Assembly (NCBI RefSeq): GCF_003471585.1
Contig: NZ_QRJO01000010.1
Coordinates: forward strand, 1 to 64,000
Direction: 5' to 3'
DNA length: 64,000 nt
Source: Collinsella sp. AM18-10
GTDB lineage: Bacteria; Actinomycetota; Coriobacteriia; Coriobacteriales; Coriobacteriaceae
Shown here: piece by piece, positions 45,103 through 56,288 of the stretch
How positions within the stretch are numbered: position 1 is the first letter of the stretch
Layout of the letters: every line of letters starts with the position of its first letter
Made by a program: the position numbers and the translations under genes
Notes under the pieces: generated by a model
Told to the model about the DNA's origin: nothing
What the model saw: only the letters and a program-made list of their open reading frames with translations
Databases searched by the model: none

Positions 45103-45603
45103 ATGGTTCGTGTCGACATAGAGACCATCGTCATGGCCGCCGGTCCCGTGCCATCGCTTATCGTGCTTCGTGAGCGCAGCAGCAAATCGGACTCGCCCGC
45201 GCCGCTGCGTTCCCTTTCCATTCAGACTGGTTCGTTTGAGGCTGCGGCAATCAGCCGTGGCATCGATAGCGGCCGAGCCGAGCGCCCGATTACCCATGAC
45301 CTGTTGCTCGATACTGTTGGCGCCCTGGGCGCCAAGCTCGAGCGCATCGAGATCGTTCGCGCCGAGCCGCCGGTGTTCTACGCGACGATCGTCGTACTGG
45401 CCGATGGTGACGAGTGCAAGATCGACGCCCGTCCCAGTGATGCCATTGCTCTTGCCGTGCGCAGCAATGCCCCCATGTTTGTGGAGGACGACATCATGAA
45501 TCGCCTGGGCACTGTTTCTACCCACGCCGAGGAAGTCGACGACGAGCAGGAGTTCGAGAAGTTCGACGAGTTCGTCCATACGCTCTCCCCCGATGATTTC
45601 TAA
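45103..45603 (+). CDS. Bifunctional nuclease family protein (DUF151)
   Basis: A 166-residue protein of the BFN_dom/DUF151 family, whose plant member has both DNase and RNase activity; bacterial members are little studied. Family phrases: VLRERSSKSDSPAPLRSLSIQTGSFEAAAI (family I.IG..EA-like part), RPITHDLLLDTVGALGAKLERIEI, FYATIVVLADGDECKIDARPSDAIALAVR. The ATG has GGAGG eight bases upstream. The C-terminal tail is acidic. It heads a run of short-spaced genes ending at typA. Confidence 0.88.
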   Translation: MVRVDIETIVMAAGPVPSLIVLRERSSKSDSPAPLRSLSIQTGSFEAAAISRGIDSGRAERPITHDLLLDTVGALGAKLERIEIVRAEPPVFYATIVVLADGDECKIDARPSDAIALAVRSNAPMFVEDDIMNRLGTVSTHAEEVDDEQEFEKFDEFVHTLSPDDF

Positions 45604-45636
45604 ATGCGGGGCGGCCAGGATGCGGAGTGTTCGCTG

Positions 45637-45993
45637 ATGGCCGGCGGTATGTCGGCCGAGGCGGCTGCGATCGCCCGCGAGGCCCAGATGCGCTCGGAAG
45701 CATCCGAGGCGGCCCGCCTCGCCTATGTGACACAGGCCCGTACGCTTCGCGAGCGCCGCGGCTCGTTTATCAAGATGGTTGTCATCTCCGCCCTTGTCGC
45801 GGCAATCTGCTCGCGCCTTCGTGGTACAGTTGGTGCGCTTGGGTTTTCGATCTCTACGGGCCTGGTGATCTGGGGCGTGGTCGACGCGGTAATGCTGACC
45901 AGTCAGATCAAGGTGCTCGACAAGCGTGCGGTGGATATGATGCACGCCCGCGACGCTGCCGCCAAGATCGCTGCTGAGGCACAAGAACTGTAA
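45637..45993 (+). CDS. Small membrane protein, unknown function
   Basis: About 118 residues from MAGGMSAEAAAIAREAQMR. An Ala/Glu/Arg-rich amphipathic N-terminal half is followed by two hydrophobic segments (FIKMVVISALVAAICS and LGFSISTGLVIWGVVDAVML) and a charged helix (DKRAVDMMHARDAAAKIAAEAQEL). I chose the ATG with GGAG nine bases upstream; another ATG at 45604 directly follows the preceding stop but has no ribosome site. No family is recognised. Confidence 0.65.
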   Translation: MAGGMSAEAAAIAREAQMRSEASEAARLAYVTQARTLRERRGSFIKMVVISALVAAICSRLRGTVGALGFSISTGLVIWGVVDAVMLTSQIKVLDKRAVDMMHARDAAAKIAAEAQEL

Positions 45994-46023
45994 CGACGCC
46001 GGATTCGATGGGAAGGTCTAAAG

Positions 46024-46473
46024 ATGGCACAGGATATGCAGGACGCCGGTAACGTCTCCGCCGAGCTCGACGCCATGGTGTGCGATCTGATTGGCGCCTT
46101 CTTGGACGACCTGGCCGCGGGCGAGAACCCGGGCGTGGTTGTGGCAATTGAGGACGCCGCTTCCAACCGTTATCTGGCCGCACTCGACGAAGATGGCGAG
46201 GAGGCATGCCTGGAGGCTGCCACCAACTTTATCTCCGAGCACAAGATGGGTCTTAAGGACGAGGGCCTGGGCCGTATCGCCCGCTATGCCATCGGCTACA
46301 CCGGCTGCGTCGAGATTGACGGCGGCTATCACGATGCTCTGCTCGTGAGCTTCTTCGAAACCACGCTCGAGAGCGGTTTTTCGGCATACGTGCTGTATGA
46401 GGGCATGGGTGCCGGCGATGGTTTTATGTGGAGCGACCCTGAACCTGCAGGTGAGGAAACCCCTCTTATCTAA
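46024..46473 (+). CDS. Conserved-looking soluble protein, unknown function
   Basis: A 149-residue acidic protein without membrane segments. It begins MAQDMQDAGNVSAELDAMV and contains GENPGVVVAIEDAASNRYL and GRIARYAIGYTGCVEIDGGY. The ATG follows GGAAGG about eight bases upstream. Codon use is like its neighbours, supporting a real gene. I recognise no domain. It lies 118 bp before typA. Confidence 0.65.
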   Translation: MAQDMQDAGNVSAELDAMVCDLIGAFLDDLAAGENPGVVVAIEDAASNRYLAALDEDGEEACLEAATNFISEHKMGLKDEGLGRIARYAIGYTGCVEIDGGYHDALLVSFFETTLESGFSAYVLYEGMGAGDGFMWSDPEPAGEETPLI

Positions 46474-46590
46474 AATCGCTAAAATAAACGAGTTTTCGGT
46501 AAAAGGCTCAATATTCCCGCTGAGCGTTGTATCGCTGGGCGGGCCGCATACGCGTGCCGTTTGTATATGGATAGAAGATAGGGGAACTAC

Positions 46591-48429
<1,839 letters not shown>

Positions 48430-48456
48430 GCGCTGGGCTTTATAGCGACTAACAAG

Positions 48457-48491
48457 AAAGGGCGTCGACCGCGATGGTCGGCGCCCTTTTT
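48457..48491 (+). terminator. Terminator of typA
   Basis: Stem AAGGGCGTCGACC / GGTCGGCGCCCTT (one mismatch-type pair) followed by T residues. Confidence 0.88.
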
Positions 48492-48520
48492 GGTGCAAGG
48501 GGACAGGTTCGTTTGCACCA
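48491..48520. repeat. REP-like palindrome, copy 1
   Basis: TGGTGCAA...TTGCACCA brackets GGGGACAGGTTCG. The GGGGACAGGT core with flanking GGTGCAAA arms recurs twice at 56221-56280. Similar elements in other bacteria accompany REP-associated transposases, but no such gene is in this window. Confidence 0.6.
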
Positions 48521-48853
48521 CAGCTGGGGCGACTATCCCTCCGATCGGCCTTCCAGTCAAAGTTAAATTGTTTAAACATATACATAATTTCACTGAATAT
48601 AGCCGGTATGATACAAAACTGTTAACAGGTAAATATCAACTGGTATTAAATTAAAAGACCTCTTTACCTGCGGTTTACATGACTGGTATCTATATTGTAT
48701 TTTATGCATTGTGGCATAGACGAACCGTCTTAGAAGTTGCTCCCCAGTGGGTTCTTGCAATGCGCTAGGTAGGTTCTCGTTGATGTTGGGGTTTGTGTTC
48801 GGTCCGACGATTCGCCGTATTCCACAACGTGTTGTAGGAATTAGGGGACAACT
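48521..48853. promoter_or_regulatory. AT-rich leader region of the pilus operon
   Basis: A 333 bp gene-free stretch that is much richer in A and T than its surroundings. A possible promoter is TTTACA (48674-48679) with an 18-base spacer to TATTTT (48698-48703). The long leader after it, about 145 nt, could carry regulation. The minus-strand ORF at 48590-48865 has no recognisable feature and I do not call it. Confidence 0.45.
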
Positions 48854-51800
48854 ATGGACGCACACCGCTCACGGTCGCTGGGTATGGCGGCCCTGATCTT
48901 CATTTTGATTAGCCTCACCGCCGCAGTTTTTCACGGTGCAGCCCCAGTGCGCGCCGAGGATGCGACGACGCCGGCGCCGATTGAGATCAACGGCGATACG
49001 GCAACGGTTGAGGTCAAGCTGTATACCGATGAGAACCATAATAAGCCTTTGGGTGATACTGCCGTAACGTCTACTTCGAAGCTCTACGGAGCTTTTTCGG
49101 CACGGTTCATAAGTGATAAGGCGCCTACGCCTCGGAACTACATCGCTGTCTACGAGCTCCCCGATACCATAGTCATTGACAAAAACGCCGGTGGCGACCT
49201 CATGGAGGGTCCGGAGGCTACTGCCGAAAAGGCTGGTACGTGGGAGATCAAGGACAATAAGGTCATTTTTACGTTTGACAAGAGCTGGCTCGACAAAAAC
49301 CCTGCGGAAATTTTTGTCGGAGCCAATTTTTCATTTGAGTTAGCAAATAAGAACGCTGGCTCGGACAGCAGTACACCTATCAAGTTCCCCGGTGCGGGAT
49401 CAATCAATATTCCAACTACGGATGGCGCCGTCAAAGGGGAGAAATCAGGAGCCTTCTCCCAGGGCGCCGATGGCGTGGCCAAAGTTACGTGGACCGTCAA
49501 GCTTACCGTCGAATCGTATGCAACGAATGTCAAGTTGACCGATACGCTGGGCGCTAACTTCGACTTTGTGGATGGCAGCTTCACGCTCGATGGCAAGAAG
49601 CTCGGTCCGCAGCCGACGGTCGACGGTCAGACTGTGACCATCGACAATCTGGGCAACCTTTCCCAGGGGAAGCACACGATTACGTATGAGACGGTGCTGA
49701 AGAGCGGTGTTTCCGCGGGTAACGGCGAGTTTGTCGACGAGCAGGACGCATCCAAGAACACGGCAACGTGGGAGTGGGGCAGCTCGAGCGATCGCCAGAG
49801 CGGCTCCGTGACTGCTGCTCCCAGCAAGTTTCGCTATGACATGATCAAGAAGTCTGACGGTTCGGGCTCGCCCTCCGATATCTCGTGGACTGTCGCACTC
49901 AATCAAGGCGAACTCAAAGTTGATATGAGCGGCTATATGTTCACTGACCGTCTGGATGATAAGCAAACGTATACAGGGGGCTACACGGTTTACAAGGGCA
50001 GCTCCGGGTCGGAGGTTCTTGCGACCGGCGCGCTCGATCCGTCGCAGAGCTCGTTTTCTTACACGTTCCCGACCGACCTTGCCGACAAGCACGCCACCTA
50101 TCGTATCGTCTATCACACCAAGATGAACGACACGAGCTCGTACGACACCGTGCGCAATAACGCGACTATCGAGCGCGAGGGTTCCGTTTCCGGCGCCAGC
50201 GAAGGCCAGTTCACGCCGCAGCTGGTCGGTACGCCGATCACTAAGAGGCTCGTGAGCTCCGATGAAGCCGCGACGACGGGTAGAGCGACGTGGGAGACGC
50301 GTGTCGCGCTTAAGGCCATTGTTAATGCGGTCAATCCTGGTTTGGTGACGGTGAAGGATACGTTTCAGTCGGCCTGGTCGCAGAATCTCGGTGTCGACGA
50401 AGGGGCCATTACCATCAAAATCGGCAAGACCGTGCTGGTGCGGGATGCCGACTGGAAACTGACGGCAAGCTGGCCGGTCGGCGGAACAAAGAGAAATTTC
50501 AATCTTGATATATATGTTAACGACAAAGTGAAAGCCGCCCTCGAGAACGAGGACTACGCCGTTATCACCTATGCCACCACATCAGATGCGCTGTCGGGCT
50601 GGTACTCAAACTTCGCGTCGGTCAGCGCGACGGGCCTGAATCTTCAGTGGCCGTACACCGACCTCGTCATGTACGTTGTCAACCAAGAAACGACGCCTGC
50701 GGTCGAGAAGCCGGAGGCGGAGTCGAAAGTGTCTTGGGACGAGGACTTCGACTGGGGTGCCGTCGACGGCTCGGACGAGAAGGGGGCCTGGGTCGTCGAC
50801 TGGACGGTGTACGCGAATCGCCAGAAGGGTAATAAAGACGCAAATGGCGAATTCGAGTACTACGGTGCCGGAAAGCTTAACGGCGCGCCGCTGAACATAG
50901 TCGATACCCTCCCGGACGGCATGAGCTATGTTTCGGGCTTCGCAAAGTACACGCTCGTGCGGAATCCCTACGATCAGCATACGGGGCTTCATCGCGGAAG
51001 CGAGGCCGAGACGGTCGTTGATGATTGGCAGCTTGCCACCGACAACGTCAGCAGCGATGGCAACACTGTCGCCTTTTCTATTCCCACGACTGAACTTGGA
51101 AGTTATGCCGGCTACGCAAAGCTAACGTATCGAACGGCGGTCAAACGCGGCGAGCTCGATACCTCCAAGAATGAGGTGAAGTTCATCAACTCGGCAAGCG
51201 CAGTGTCGGGAAATAAGGAGTTCAAACCCGGTAGCGGTACCGTCACCATCAAGAACAACGTCATCAAAAAGACCGGTGAGCAGGTCAGTAGTAGCAATCG
51301 AATAAAGTACACCATTCTTGTTAACGAATCTGCTGTTGCCCTTAAGAGTGGCACTGACTTCCTTGAGCTCGTCGATACCATGGATGCCAAGTGCACGCTG
51401 GTGCCGTCGATGCTTAAGGTCTATGAGCGGGTGAATGGCGCCTGGTCACCGCTGACTGATAAGGACTATTCGTCGAAGATGGAGCAAGTCAATGATGAAT
51501 CTGGCTCGCGTACGAAGTTGACTCTTGAGGTGCCCGACGAGAAATACCTCAAGGTCGAGTACGAGGTTATCCCGACCGGAAACCCCGGTGAAGAGGTGTC
51601 TCTTTCCAATACCGCCAAGCTTACGGGTGTGACGGAAGGCACAGCGATTGACGAGCGAATATGGACCATCCAGAACGCTTCCGCTAGTGCGGGTGGCAAT
51701 GGTTACGGCATCACGATGACCAAGTACGACGCCCAGCAGGTCGGTGCTACGCTCAAAGGGGCGGAGTTCACGCTCTACAGCGTGAATATGGACCAGGTTG

Positions 51801-52588
51801 CAACGGCGGGTATCGAAAACGCAAGGACTGAGTTTGAAACCGCCACGACCGACGACAACGGTAGGATCTCGTTTGGCGAAGAAAAGAAGGCGATGGCCAA
51901 TTGCGAGCTCTACCAGCTTGTGGAGTCGAGGGCACCCGATGGCTACGCTACGGCAAACCCCATTTGGATTATGCTCAAGGGCAATGCGGGTACGGAGGAA
52001 TATCAGAACAAGCTTGAAAAGGCGAGGAGCGTTGTCAAAGACGCGGAGATTGTCGGCGATGCCAAGAAGGACGAGATCTGGGTCTACGACAATCGTTTGA
52101 CGGGATCAGCGGTTATCCAGGCAAAGAAAAGACTTGAAGGCGGGACGTTCAAGAAAGGACAGTTCTCGTTTGCGCTTAAGGATGGCGACGGTAAGGTGCT
52201 CCAGACGGTGACCAATGATGCCGCGGGCAACGTCTCCTTCAACGTCGACTACAACAAGGCAGGAACCTATACCTACACCATTTCCGAGGTCGAGCCCAAG
52301 GGTGCCGTCGACCATGTTAAAGATCACATCACCTATGACACGACCCCGCGCAAAGTCACGGTTAAGGTAACTAATGGCGCGGACCAGCTCAACGCCGTAG
52401 TTACCTATAACGATAGCTCTCAGGACCCACCGACCTTTACCAACACGTATTCGACCACGCTTCCCGAGGCAGGCGGTGCTGGCCTGACTATGACATATCT
52501 GGCTGGCGCTTCGCTGCTGTGCTTTGCCGCGACATGGATGCATGCTCGTCGCCATCGCGATCAAGGTCGAGGTGGTAGCCGTGAGTAG
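48854..52588 (+). CDS. Large LPEAG-anchored adhesin / pilus tip protein
   Basis: A 1244-residue surface protein. Residues 1-35 are a signal peptide. The N-terminal 200 residues resemble an adhesive head, followed by several repeated Ig-like modules with phrases such as TLGANFDFVDGSFTLDGKKL and NTATWEWGSS, typical of collagen-binding-type and isopeptide-forming folds. Near residues 950-1080 there is a SpaA-like module (TLKGAEFTLYS, LVESRAPDGYAT). Near 1090-1190 lies an FctA-type pilin module (AKKRLEGGTFKKGQFSFAL, YTYTISEVEPKG). The sorting signal is LPEAG, then a membrane segment and basic tail. First gene of the operon and overlapping the next by 8 bp, it fits the ancillary tip role. Confidence 0.87.
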   Translation: MDAHRSRSLGMAALIFILISLTAAVFHGAAPVRAEDATTPAPIEINGDTATVEVKLYTDENHNKPLGDTAVTSTSKLYGAFSARFISDKAPTPRNYIAVYELPDTIVIDKNAGGDLMEGPEATAEKAGTWEIKDNKVIFTFDKSWLDKNPAEIFVGANFSFELANKNAGSDSSTPIKFPGAGSINIPTTDGAVKGEKSGAFSQGADGVAKVTWTVKLTVESYATNVKLTDTLGANFDFVDGSFTLDGKKLGPQPTVDGQTVTIDNLGNLSQGKHTITYETVLKSGVSAGNGEFVDEQDASKNTATWEWGSSSDRQSGSVTAAPSKFRYDMIKKSDGSGSPSDISWTVALNQGELKVDMSGYMFTDRLDDKQTYTGGYTVYKGSSGSEVLATGALDPSQSSFSYTFPTDLADKHATYRIVYHTKMNDTSSYDTVRNNATIEREGSVSGASEGQFTPQLVGTPITKRLVSSDEAATTGRATWETRVALKAIVNAVNPGLVTVKDTFQSAWSQNLGVDEGAITIKIGKTVLVRDADWKLTASWPVGGTKRNFNLDIYVNDKVKAALENEDYAVITYATTSDALSGWYSNFASVSATGLNLQWPYTDLVMYVVNQETTPAVEKPEAESKVSWDEDFDWGAVDGSDEKGAWVVDWTVYANRQKGNKDANGEFEYYGAGKLNGAPLNIVDTLPDGMSYVSGFAKYTLVRNPYDQHTGLHRGSEAETVVDDWQLATDNVSSDGNTVAFSIPTTELGSYAGYAKLTYRTAVKRGELDTSKNEVKFINSASAVSGNKEFKPGSGTVTIKNNVIKKTGEQVSSSNRIKYTILVNESAVALKSGTDFLELVDTMDAKCTLVPSMLKVYERVNGAWSPLTDKDYSSKMEQVNDESGSRTKLTLEVPDEKYLKVEYEVIPTGNPGEEVSLSNTAKLTGVTEGTAIDERIWTIQNASASAGGNGYGITMTKYDAQQVGATLKGAEFTLYSVNMDQVATAGIENARTEFETATTDDNGRISFGEEKKAMANCELYQLVESRAPDGYATANPIWIMLKGNAGTEEYQNKLEKARSVVKDAEIVGDAKKDEIWVYDNRLTGSAVIQAKKRLEGGTFKKGQFSFALKDGDGKVLQTVTNDAAGNVSFNVDYNKAGTYTYTISEVEPKGAVDHVKDHITYDTTPRKVTVKVTNGADQLNAVVTYNDSSQDPPTFTNTYSTTLPEAGGAGLTMTYLAGASLLCFAATWMHARRHRDQGRGGSRE

Positions 52589-54224
52589 GCTTAACCGCCG
52601 CTTGTTGGCTGCCGCGACGATAATCATGGTCGCTATTCTGTCTTTCGCGATTGCCCCTGGGATGGCTCATGCTGCCGATACCGGTGCCATTACGGTGGAC
52701 GGTACGGTTGCGACGCGGTATGACGCGTACCAGCTCTTTTCGGCGACCGTTGTCGACGACGCCGATACTGACCAAAAAATTGCAACTGACGTAACGTGGG
52801 CGAATGATGCCGTTCGCCAGGCCGTTCTTCCGGTGCTTCATGATGCGGGGCTTGATGGCTCGGCATCGACGGCGCAAGCGGCTGCCGAATGGATGAATGC
52901 TGACGGGCATATGACGACCGCGCTGACGGCAAAGCTTGCCCGCGCGATTTGCAATGTCGGCGCAACTTCCGTGGGCCTTAACGCGAGCACGGCGGCCGAG
53001 CTGCCCTGCGGCTACTGGCTCATCGTCGCCGACGACGACGCCATCGCCCAGGGCGAGGCCGGCACCGCGCCGATCATGGCCCTGGTCGGCGGCAGCGCCG
53101 TCACCGTCAAGCCCAAGGCGGCGACCCCCAAGGTTGCCAAGCATGTGCTGGAGGACAGCACCGCCGCATGGCAGAAGGCCGCCGACGCCACCGTGGGTGA
53201 CGACCTGTACTGGCGCCTCTCGGCCGCGGTCCCGGCGGGGCTCACGGCCTACGACACCTATGCGGTGCGGTTCGTCGACACCATGAGCGCGGGGCTCGAC
53301 CCCTCCAAGGCGGCCGCGAGCGTGCGCGTGTACGTGGCGGCGGGCGCGGACGGCGGCTTTGATGCGGTCGCATGTGAGGGCGGCAACGTCAGCTCGACGC
53401 CGGCTAAAGGGTGGACAGACATAACTTCACGGTGCAAGGTCTCGGTCGAGGGCAATGCCTTCACCGTGCGTACCGGCGACCTCATCGCCGCGCTCGGCGG
53501 GGCCGACGCCTTCACCGCGGGCGCCCGCGTGGTCGCCGTGTACAATGCGCCGTTGGGGGCCAACTGCAATCGAGGTGCCACCAAGGGCAATCCCAACGAG
53601 GTCTACCTGCGTTACCCGCGATCTCCCCTCGCCGACCAGTCCGGCGATGCTGGATTTACCCGCACGCCGAGCGATGACGCGTGCGCCTACACCTGGGGAC
53701 TCAGTCTGATCAAGCGCTCAAGCTCGGACGATAAACCGCTCGCGGGCGCCAAGCTGCGCATCATCGATGACCGCGGGCGCATTCTAACGACTGACGGCTC
53801 GTGGTCGACGGATGCCGCCGCGCACGTCACCACGGGCGCGGACGGCCACGTGGAATTGACCGGTGTGGACGCGGGTGTCTACACCGTCGAAGAGGTCGCG
53901 GCTCCCAAGGGATACGCCGCCTTTGAAGGCAAACGTACGGTGACGGTTACGGCCGAGGGCCTGGACGTTAAACAGGTGACGGCCGCGAAGCCCAAGGTGA
54001 CCGTGTCGGCCGAAAGCCCTCTGCGGGTTGATACCGCCGATGCCGGGACGGGTTCGATTGAGCTGTCGGTGCTCAACACCCCAAGCAAAGAAGCAAGTCG
54101 AGGCTTTATGCCCTCGACGGGAGATAGAGCGTTGGTGCTGGTGGCGGCTTTGGCTGCCATCGGAGTGGCGGCTATTGTTGTCGCGCTCGTCATCAAGCGG
54201 GGAGGAGGTCGCCGTGAAAAATAA
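52581..54224 (+). CDS. Minor/basal pilin with MPSTG sorting signal
   Basis: About 547 residues from a GTG (VSRLNRRLLAA) with GAGGTGG upstream, overlapping the previous gene by 8 bp. A signal peptide ends near AHAAD. The N-terminal pilin domain has YDAYQLFSATVVD, like YKAYQIFKANVVD in the major pilin, so the two are paralogues. TPKVAKHVLED near residue 180 sits where the pilin-motif Lys lies in SpaH-type backbones. An isopeptide D2 module and a SpaA module (LAGAKLRIIDD, YTVEEVAAPKGYA) follow. The C-terminus has MPSTG, a non-canonical sortase signal, a membrane segment and a basic tail (KRGGGRREK). The odd signal may suit housekeeping sortase for wall anchoring. Confidence 0.85.
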   Translation: MSRLNRRLLAAATIIMVAILSFAIAPGMAHAADTGAITVDGTVATRYDAYQLFSATVVDDADTDQKIATDVTWANDAVRQAVLPVLHDAGLDGSASTAQAAAEWMNADGHMTTALTAKLARAICNVGATSVGLNASTAAELPCGYWLIVADDDAIAQGEAGTAPIMALVGGSAVTVKPKAATPKVAKHVLEDSTAAWQKAADATVGDDLYWRLSAAVPAGLTAYDTYAVRFVDTMSAGLDPSKAAASVRVYVAAGADGGFDAVACEGGNVSSTPAKGWTDITSRCKVSVEGNAFTVRTGDLIAALGGADAFTAGARVVAVYNAPLGANCNRGATKGNPNEVYLRYPRSPLADQSGDAGFTRTPSDDACAYTWGLSLIKRSSSDDKPLAGAKLRIIDDRGRILTTDGSWSTDAAAHVTTGADGHVELTGVDAGVYTVEEVAAPKGYAAFEGKRTVTVTAEGLDVKQVTAAKPKVTVSAESPLRVDTADAGTGSIELSVLNTPSKEASRGFMPSTGDRALVLVAALAAIGVAAIVVALVIKRGGGRREK

Positions 54225-54228
54225 TTGT

Positions 54229-54237
54229 CCCCCCCCC
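54229..54237 (+). repeat. Homopolymeric C9 tract
   Basis: Nine consecutive C residues lie five bases after the minor pilin stop and 111 bp before the major pilin start. Poly-C/G tracts of this length are prone to slipped-strand changes. Location between pilin genes suggests phase variation of major pilin expression. Confidence 0.75.
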
Positions 54238-54348
54238 TTTGCTCAATGGCGTACTGCCTCCGTAGCGAGTGACGCGCAGGTCTACCGACCTGATGATCAT
54301 TGGTTTTGAAAAAGTTACTAGAGAACCCTCCAAGAAAGAGGACCAAAC

Positions 54349-56139
54349 ATGAAGGCAACCAAGAACATCGCACGCCTGGCAGTGACAGCAGGCCTCACAG
54401 CAGCGTTGAGCTTCGGCGGCGTCATGGCCCCGGTGACCATGGCGTTTGCTGAGGTTGGGTCGACGGTCCCGGCCAACAGCATCAAGATCAGCCCCTCCAA
54501 GGGCAATGAAACCAACAAGTACAAGGCGTACCAGATTTTCAAGGCCAATGTTGTCGATGAAAAGGATGGCAAAGTCGTTTCGAATGTTGATTGGGCGAGT
54601 GGGAAGGCAGAGCAAGCGGTTCTCGGCTACCTTAAAACGGTGACCGGGTCCGGCATTACTGATAGCTCTACCGCACAGAATGTCGTCGATTATCTGTCCA
54701 AATGCACCTCTGGAACTGGCAGCACAACTGCTATCACGAATGACAATCTGTTTAACGGATTGGCAAAGGAGGTCGAAAAGAGCGTGGATCAGACGAAGGG
54801 ATCCTTTGGCGCTGGCGATGTTTTTACGCCCACGGATGGCGAGGGCAACGTCTCGCAAGGATACTATCTCTTTGTGACCGATACGACCTCAATTGCCGGG
54901 GACGATACGAAGGATACCAGTACGGCCACCTCGCCGATTTTCGCCATTGTAGGCGCTCGAGGTGTTACGGTCGACGAGAAGACCAACATTCCTACAGTCA
55001 GCAAGGCTGTCATGGATGACAAGGATCAATCTTGGGAAACAGGGGCCAAAGGCGACCCCAATAAGGCCGCTGACTCAGCTATGGACGATTGGGTCGATTA
55101 TAAACTCGTCGGTACGGTTGCGAGTAATATCGACACCTATAGCGACTATAACTACCGCTTCACGGATAAACTGCCCAAGTCCATGACGCCCAAGTTCGTT
55201 GATGACAATGAGAATAATGTTCCGGATGTCACGGTTAAGATCGGCAACCAGACCGTTAAGAATGATGACGAGCATGGCTACACTAAAAACTTCTCGAATA
55301 CCAACGAGCTTACCGTTAACTTCAAGAATCTTAAGGATTGCGTTGACGCTAAAGGTGCCCCCATTACCGTCAACGCTGACTCGAAGGTGACCGTCGAGTA
55401 CAAGGCCAAGCTCGACTCCTCCAAGATTTTCGACAGTAATAATGTCATTAAGGATGAATTCGAGGGTCTCATCGGCAAAGCCCAGACTAATACGGTTAAG
55501 CTAACTTATTCTAACAATCCGCATATCATTGATGGTGTTGGCACTACGGTTGTGCACCCTGCCTACGACTACACCTATGGCATCGATGTCACCAAGGTGG
55601 GCAGCGATGTGGATGGAAATGGTAAGCATCCTGCCCTCCGAAACGTCGAGTTCACTCTGCAGGAAGTTGTTAACGACAGCGTTCAAGAGCAATACATCGA
55701 TGCTAAGGGCGTGAAGCACAGCAAAGATGAGAATGTCACGCTCAAGACGAACCAGGATGGCGAGATTAACGTCGTGGGTCTTGATGAAGGCACCTATATC
55801 CTTAAAGAGGTTAAGCCGGCGCCTGGCTACAATAACTCCGCTTCCAAAGGTGTCACGTTTACCATTGCCCGCGGGACGCTTAAGCAGGATGGCTCCGCAG
55901 TGACTCCCGACAAGGATTCTGCCAACGTTACTGCTGCTGATGGTGTCATAAAGGCCGATTCTGCCGCCGTATCTACCGGCAAGCTCAGCTTTACCATTAT
56001 CGACAAGAAGGGCTCTGGCCTCCCACTCACCGGTCTTAATGGCGTGACCTTTACTTGGATCGCTGGTGGCGCGGTGCTGTGCATTGGCGTGGCGCATCTC
56101 ATCCGTAGTCGTAAGCGCGACGACGGCTCTGAGGAGTAG
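54349..56139 (+). CDS. Major pilin backbone subunit (SpaH/FimA-type), LPLTG anchored
   Basis: A 596-residue pilin. Signal peptide 1-35 (MAFAE end). The N-terminal domain has NKYKAYQIFKANVVD and GYYLFVTD. TNIPTVSKAVMD near residue 215 contains the Lys expected to join subunits during sortase-C polymerisation. A D2-type isopeptide domain (VDYKLVGTVASNIDTYSDYN, FTDKLPKSMTPKF) is followed by a C-terminal SpaA module (ALRNVEFTLQEV, YILKEVKPAPGYN). The signal LPLTG, a membrane segment and RSRKRDDGSEE end the protein. A separate ribosome site (AGAAAGAGGA) and 124 bp gap set it apart from the upstream pilin, allowing separate control. Confidence 0.92.
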   Translation: MKATKNIARLAVTAGLTAALSFGGVMAPVTMAFAEVGSTVPANSIKISPSKGNETNKYKAYQIFKANVVDEKDGKVVSNVDWASGKAEQAVLGYLKTVTGSGITDSSTAQNVVDYLSKCTSGTGSTTAITNDNLFNGLAKEVEKSVDQTKGSFGAGDVFTPTDGEGNVSQGYYLFVTDTTSIAGDDTKDTSTATSPIFAIVGARGVTVDEKTNIPTVSKAVMDDKDQSWETGAKGDPNKAADSAMDDWVDYKLVGTVASNIDTYSDYNYRFTDKLPKSMTPKFVDDNENNVPDVTVKIGNQTVKNDDEHGYTKNFSNTNELTVNFKNLKDCVDAKGAPITVNADSKVTVEYKAKLDSSKIFDSNNVIKDEFEGLIGKAQTNTVKLTYSNNPHIIDGVGTTVVHPAYDYTYGIDVTKVGSDVDGNGKHPALRNVEFTLQEVVNDSVQEQYIDAKGVKHSKDENVTLKTNQDGEINVVGLDEGTYILKEVKPAPGYNNSASKGVTFTIARGTLKQDGSAVTPDKDSANVTAADGVIKADSAAVSTGKLSFTIIDKKGSGLPLTGLNGVTFTWIAGGAVLCIGVAHLIRSRKRDDGSEE

Positions 56140-56170
56140 TTGTTCGCCTCGACTATCAATACGAGACATG

Positions 56171-56220
56171 AAAAAGCGGGGCACCCGGTCGAATGTGATC
56201 GGGTGCCCCGCTTCGTTTGT
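56171..56220 (+). terminator. Terminator of the pilus operon
   Basis: A 14 bp stem AAGCGGGGCACCCG / CGGGTGCCCCGCTT with A residues before and T-rich sequence after. It marks the end of the operon, so no sortase gene is cotranscribed with the pilins. Confidence 0.85.
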
Positions 56221-56280
56221 TGGTGCAAAGTAACCTGACCCCTTTGCACCACCACAAAGGTGCCTGTCCCCTTTGTGGTG
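56221..56280. repeat. REP-like palindromes, two adjacent copies
   Basis: TGGTGCAAAG...CTTTGCACCA (56221-56251) is directly followed by CCACAAAGG...CCTTTGTGG-type palindrome (56249-56280). They contain CCTGACCCC and CCTGTCCCC, reverse-complement forms of the GGGGACAGGT core at 48491-48520. Confidence 0.6.
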
Positions 56281-56288
56281 ATTGGCGG

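Noticed and set aside
48590..48865. A 91-codon minus-strand ORF upstream of the pilus operon
   Set aside because: It lies in the AT-rich leader, overlaps the adhesin start, and has no motif or ribosome site.
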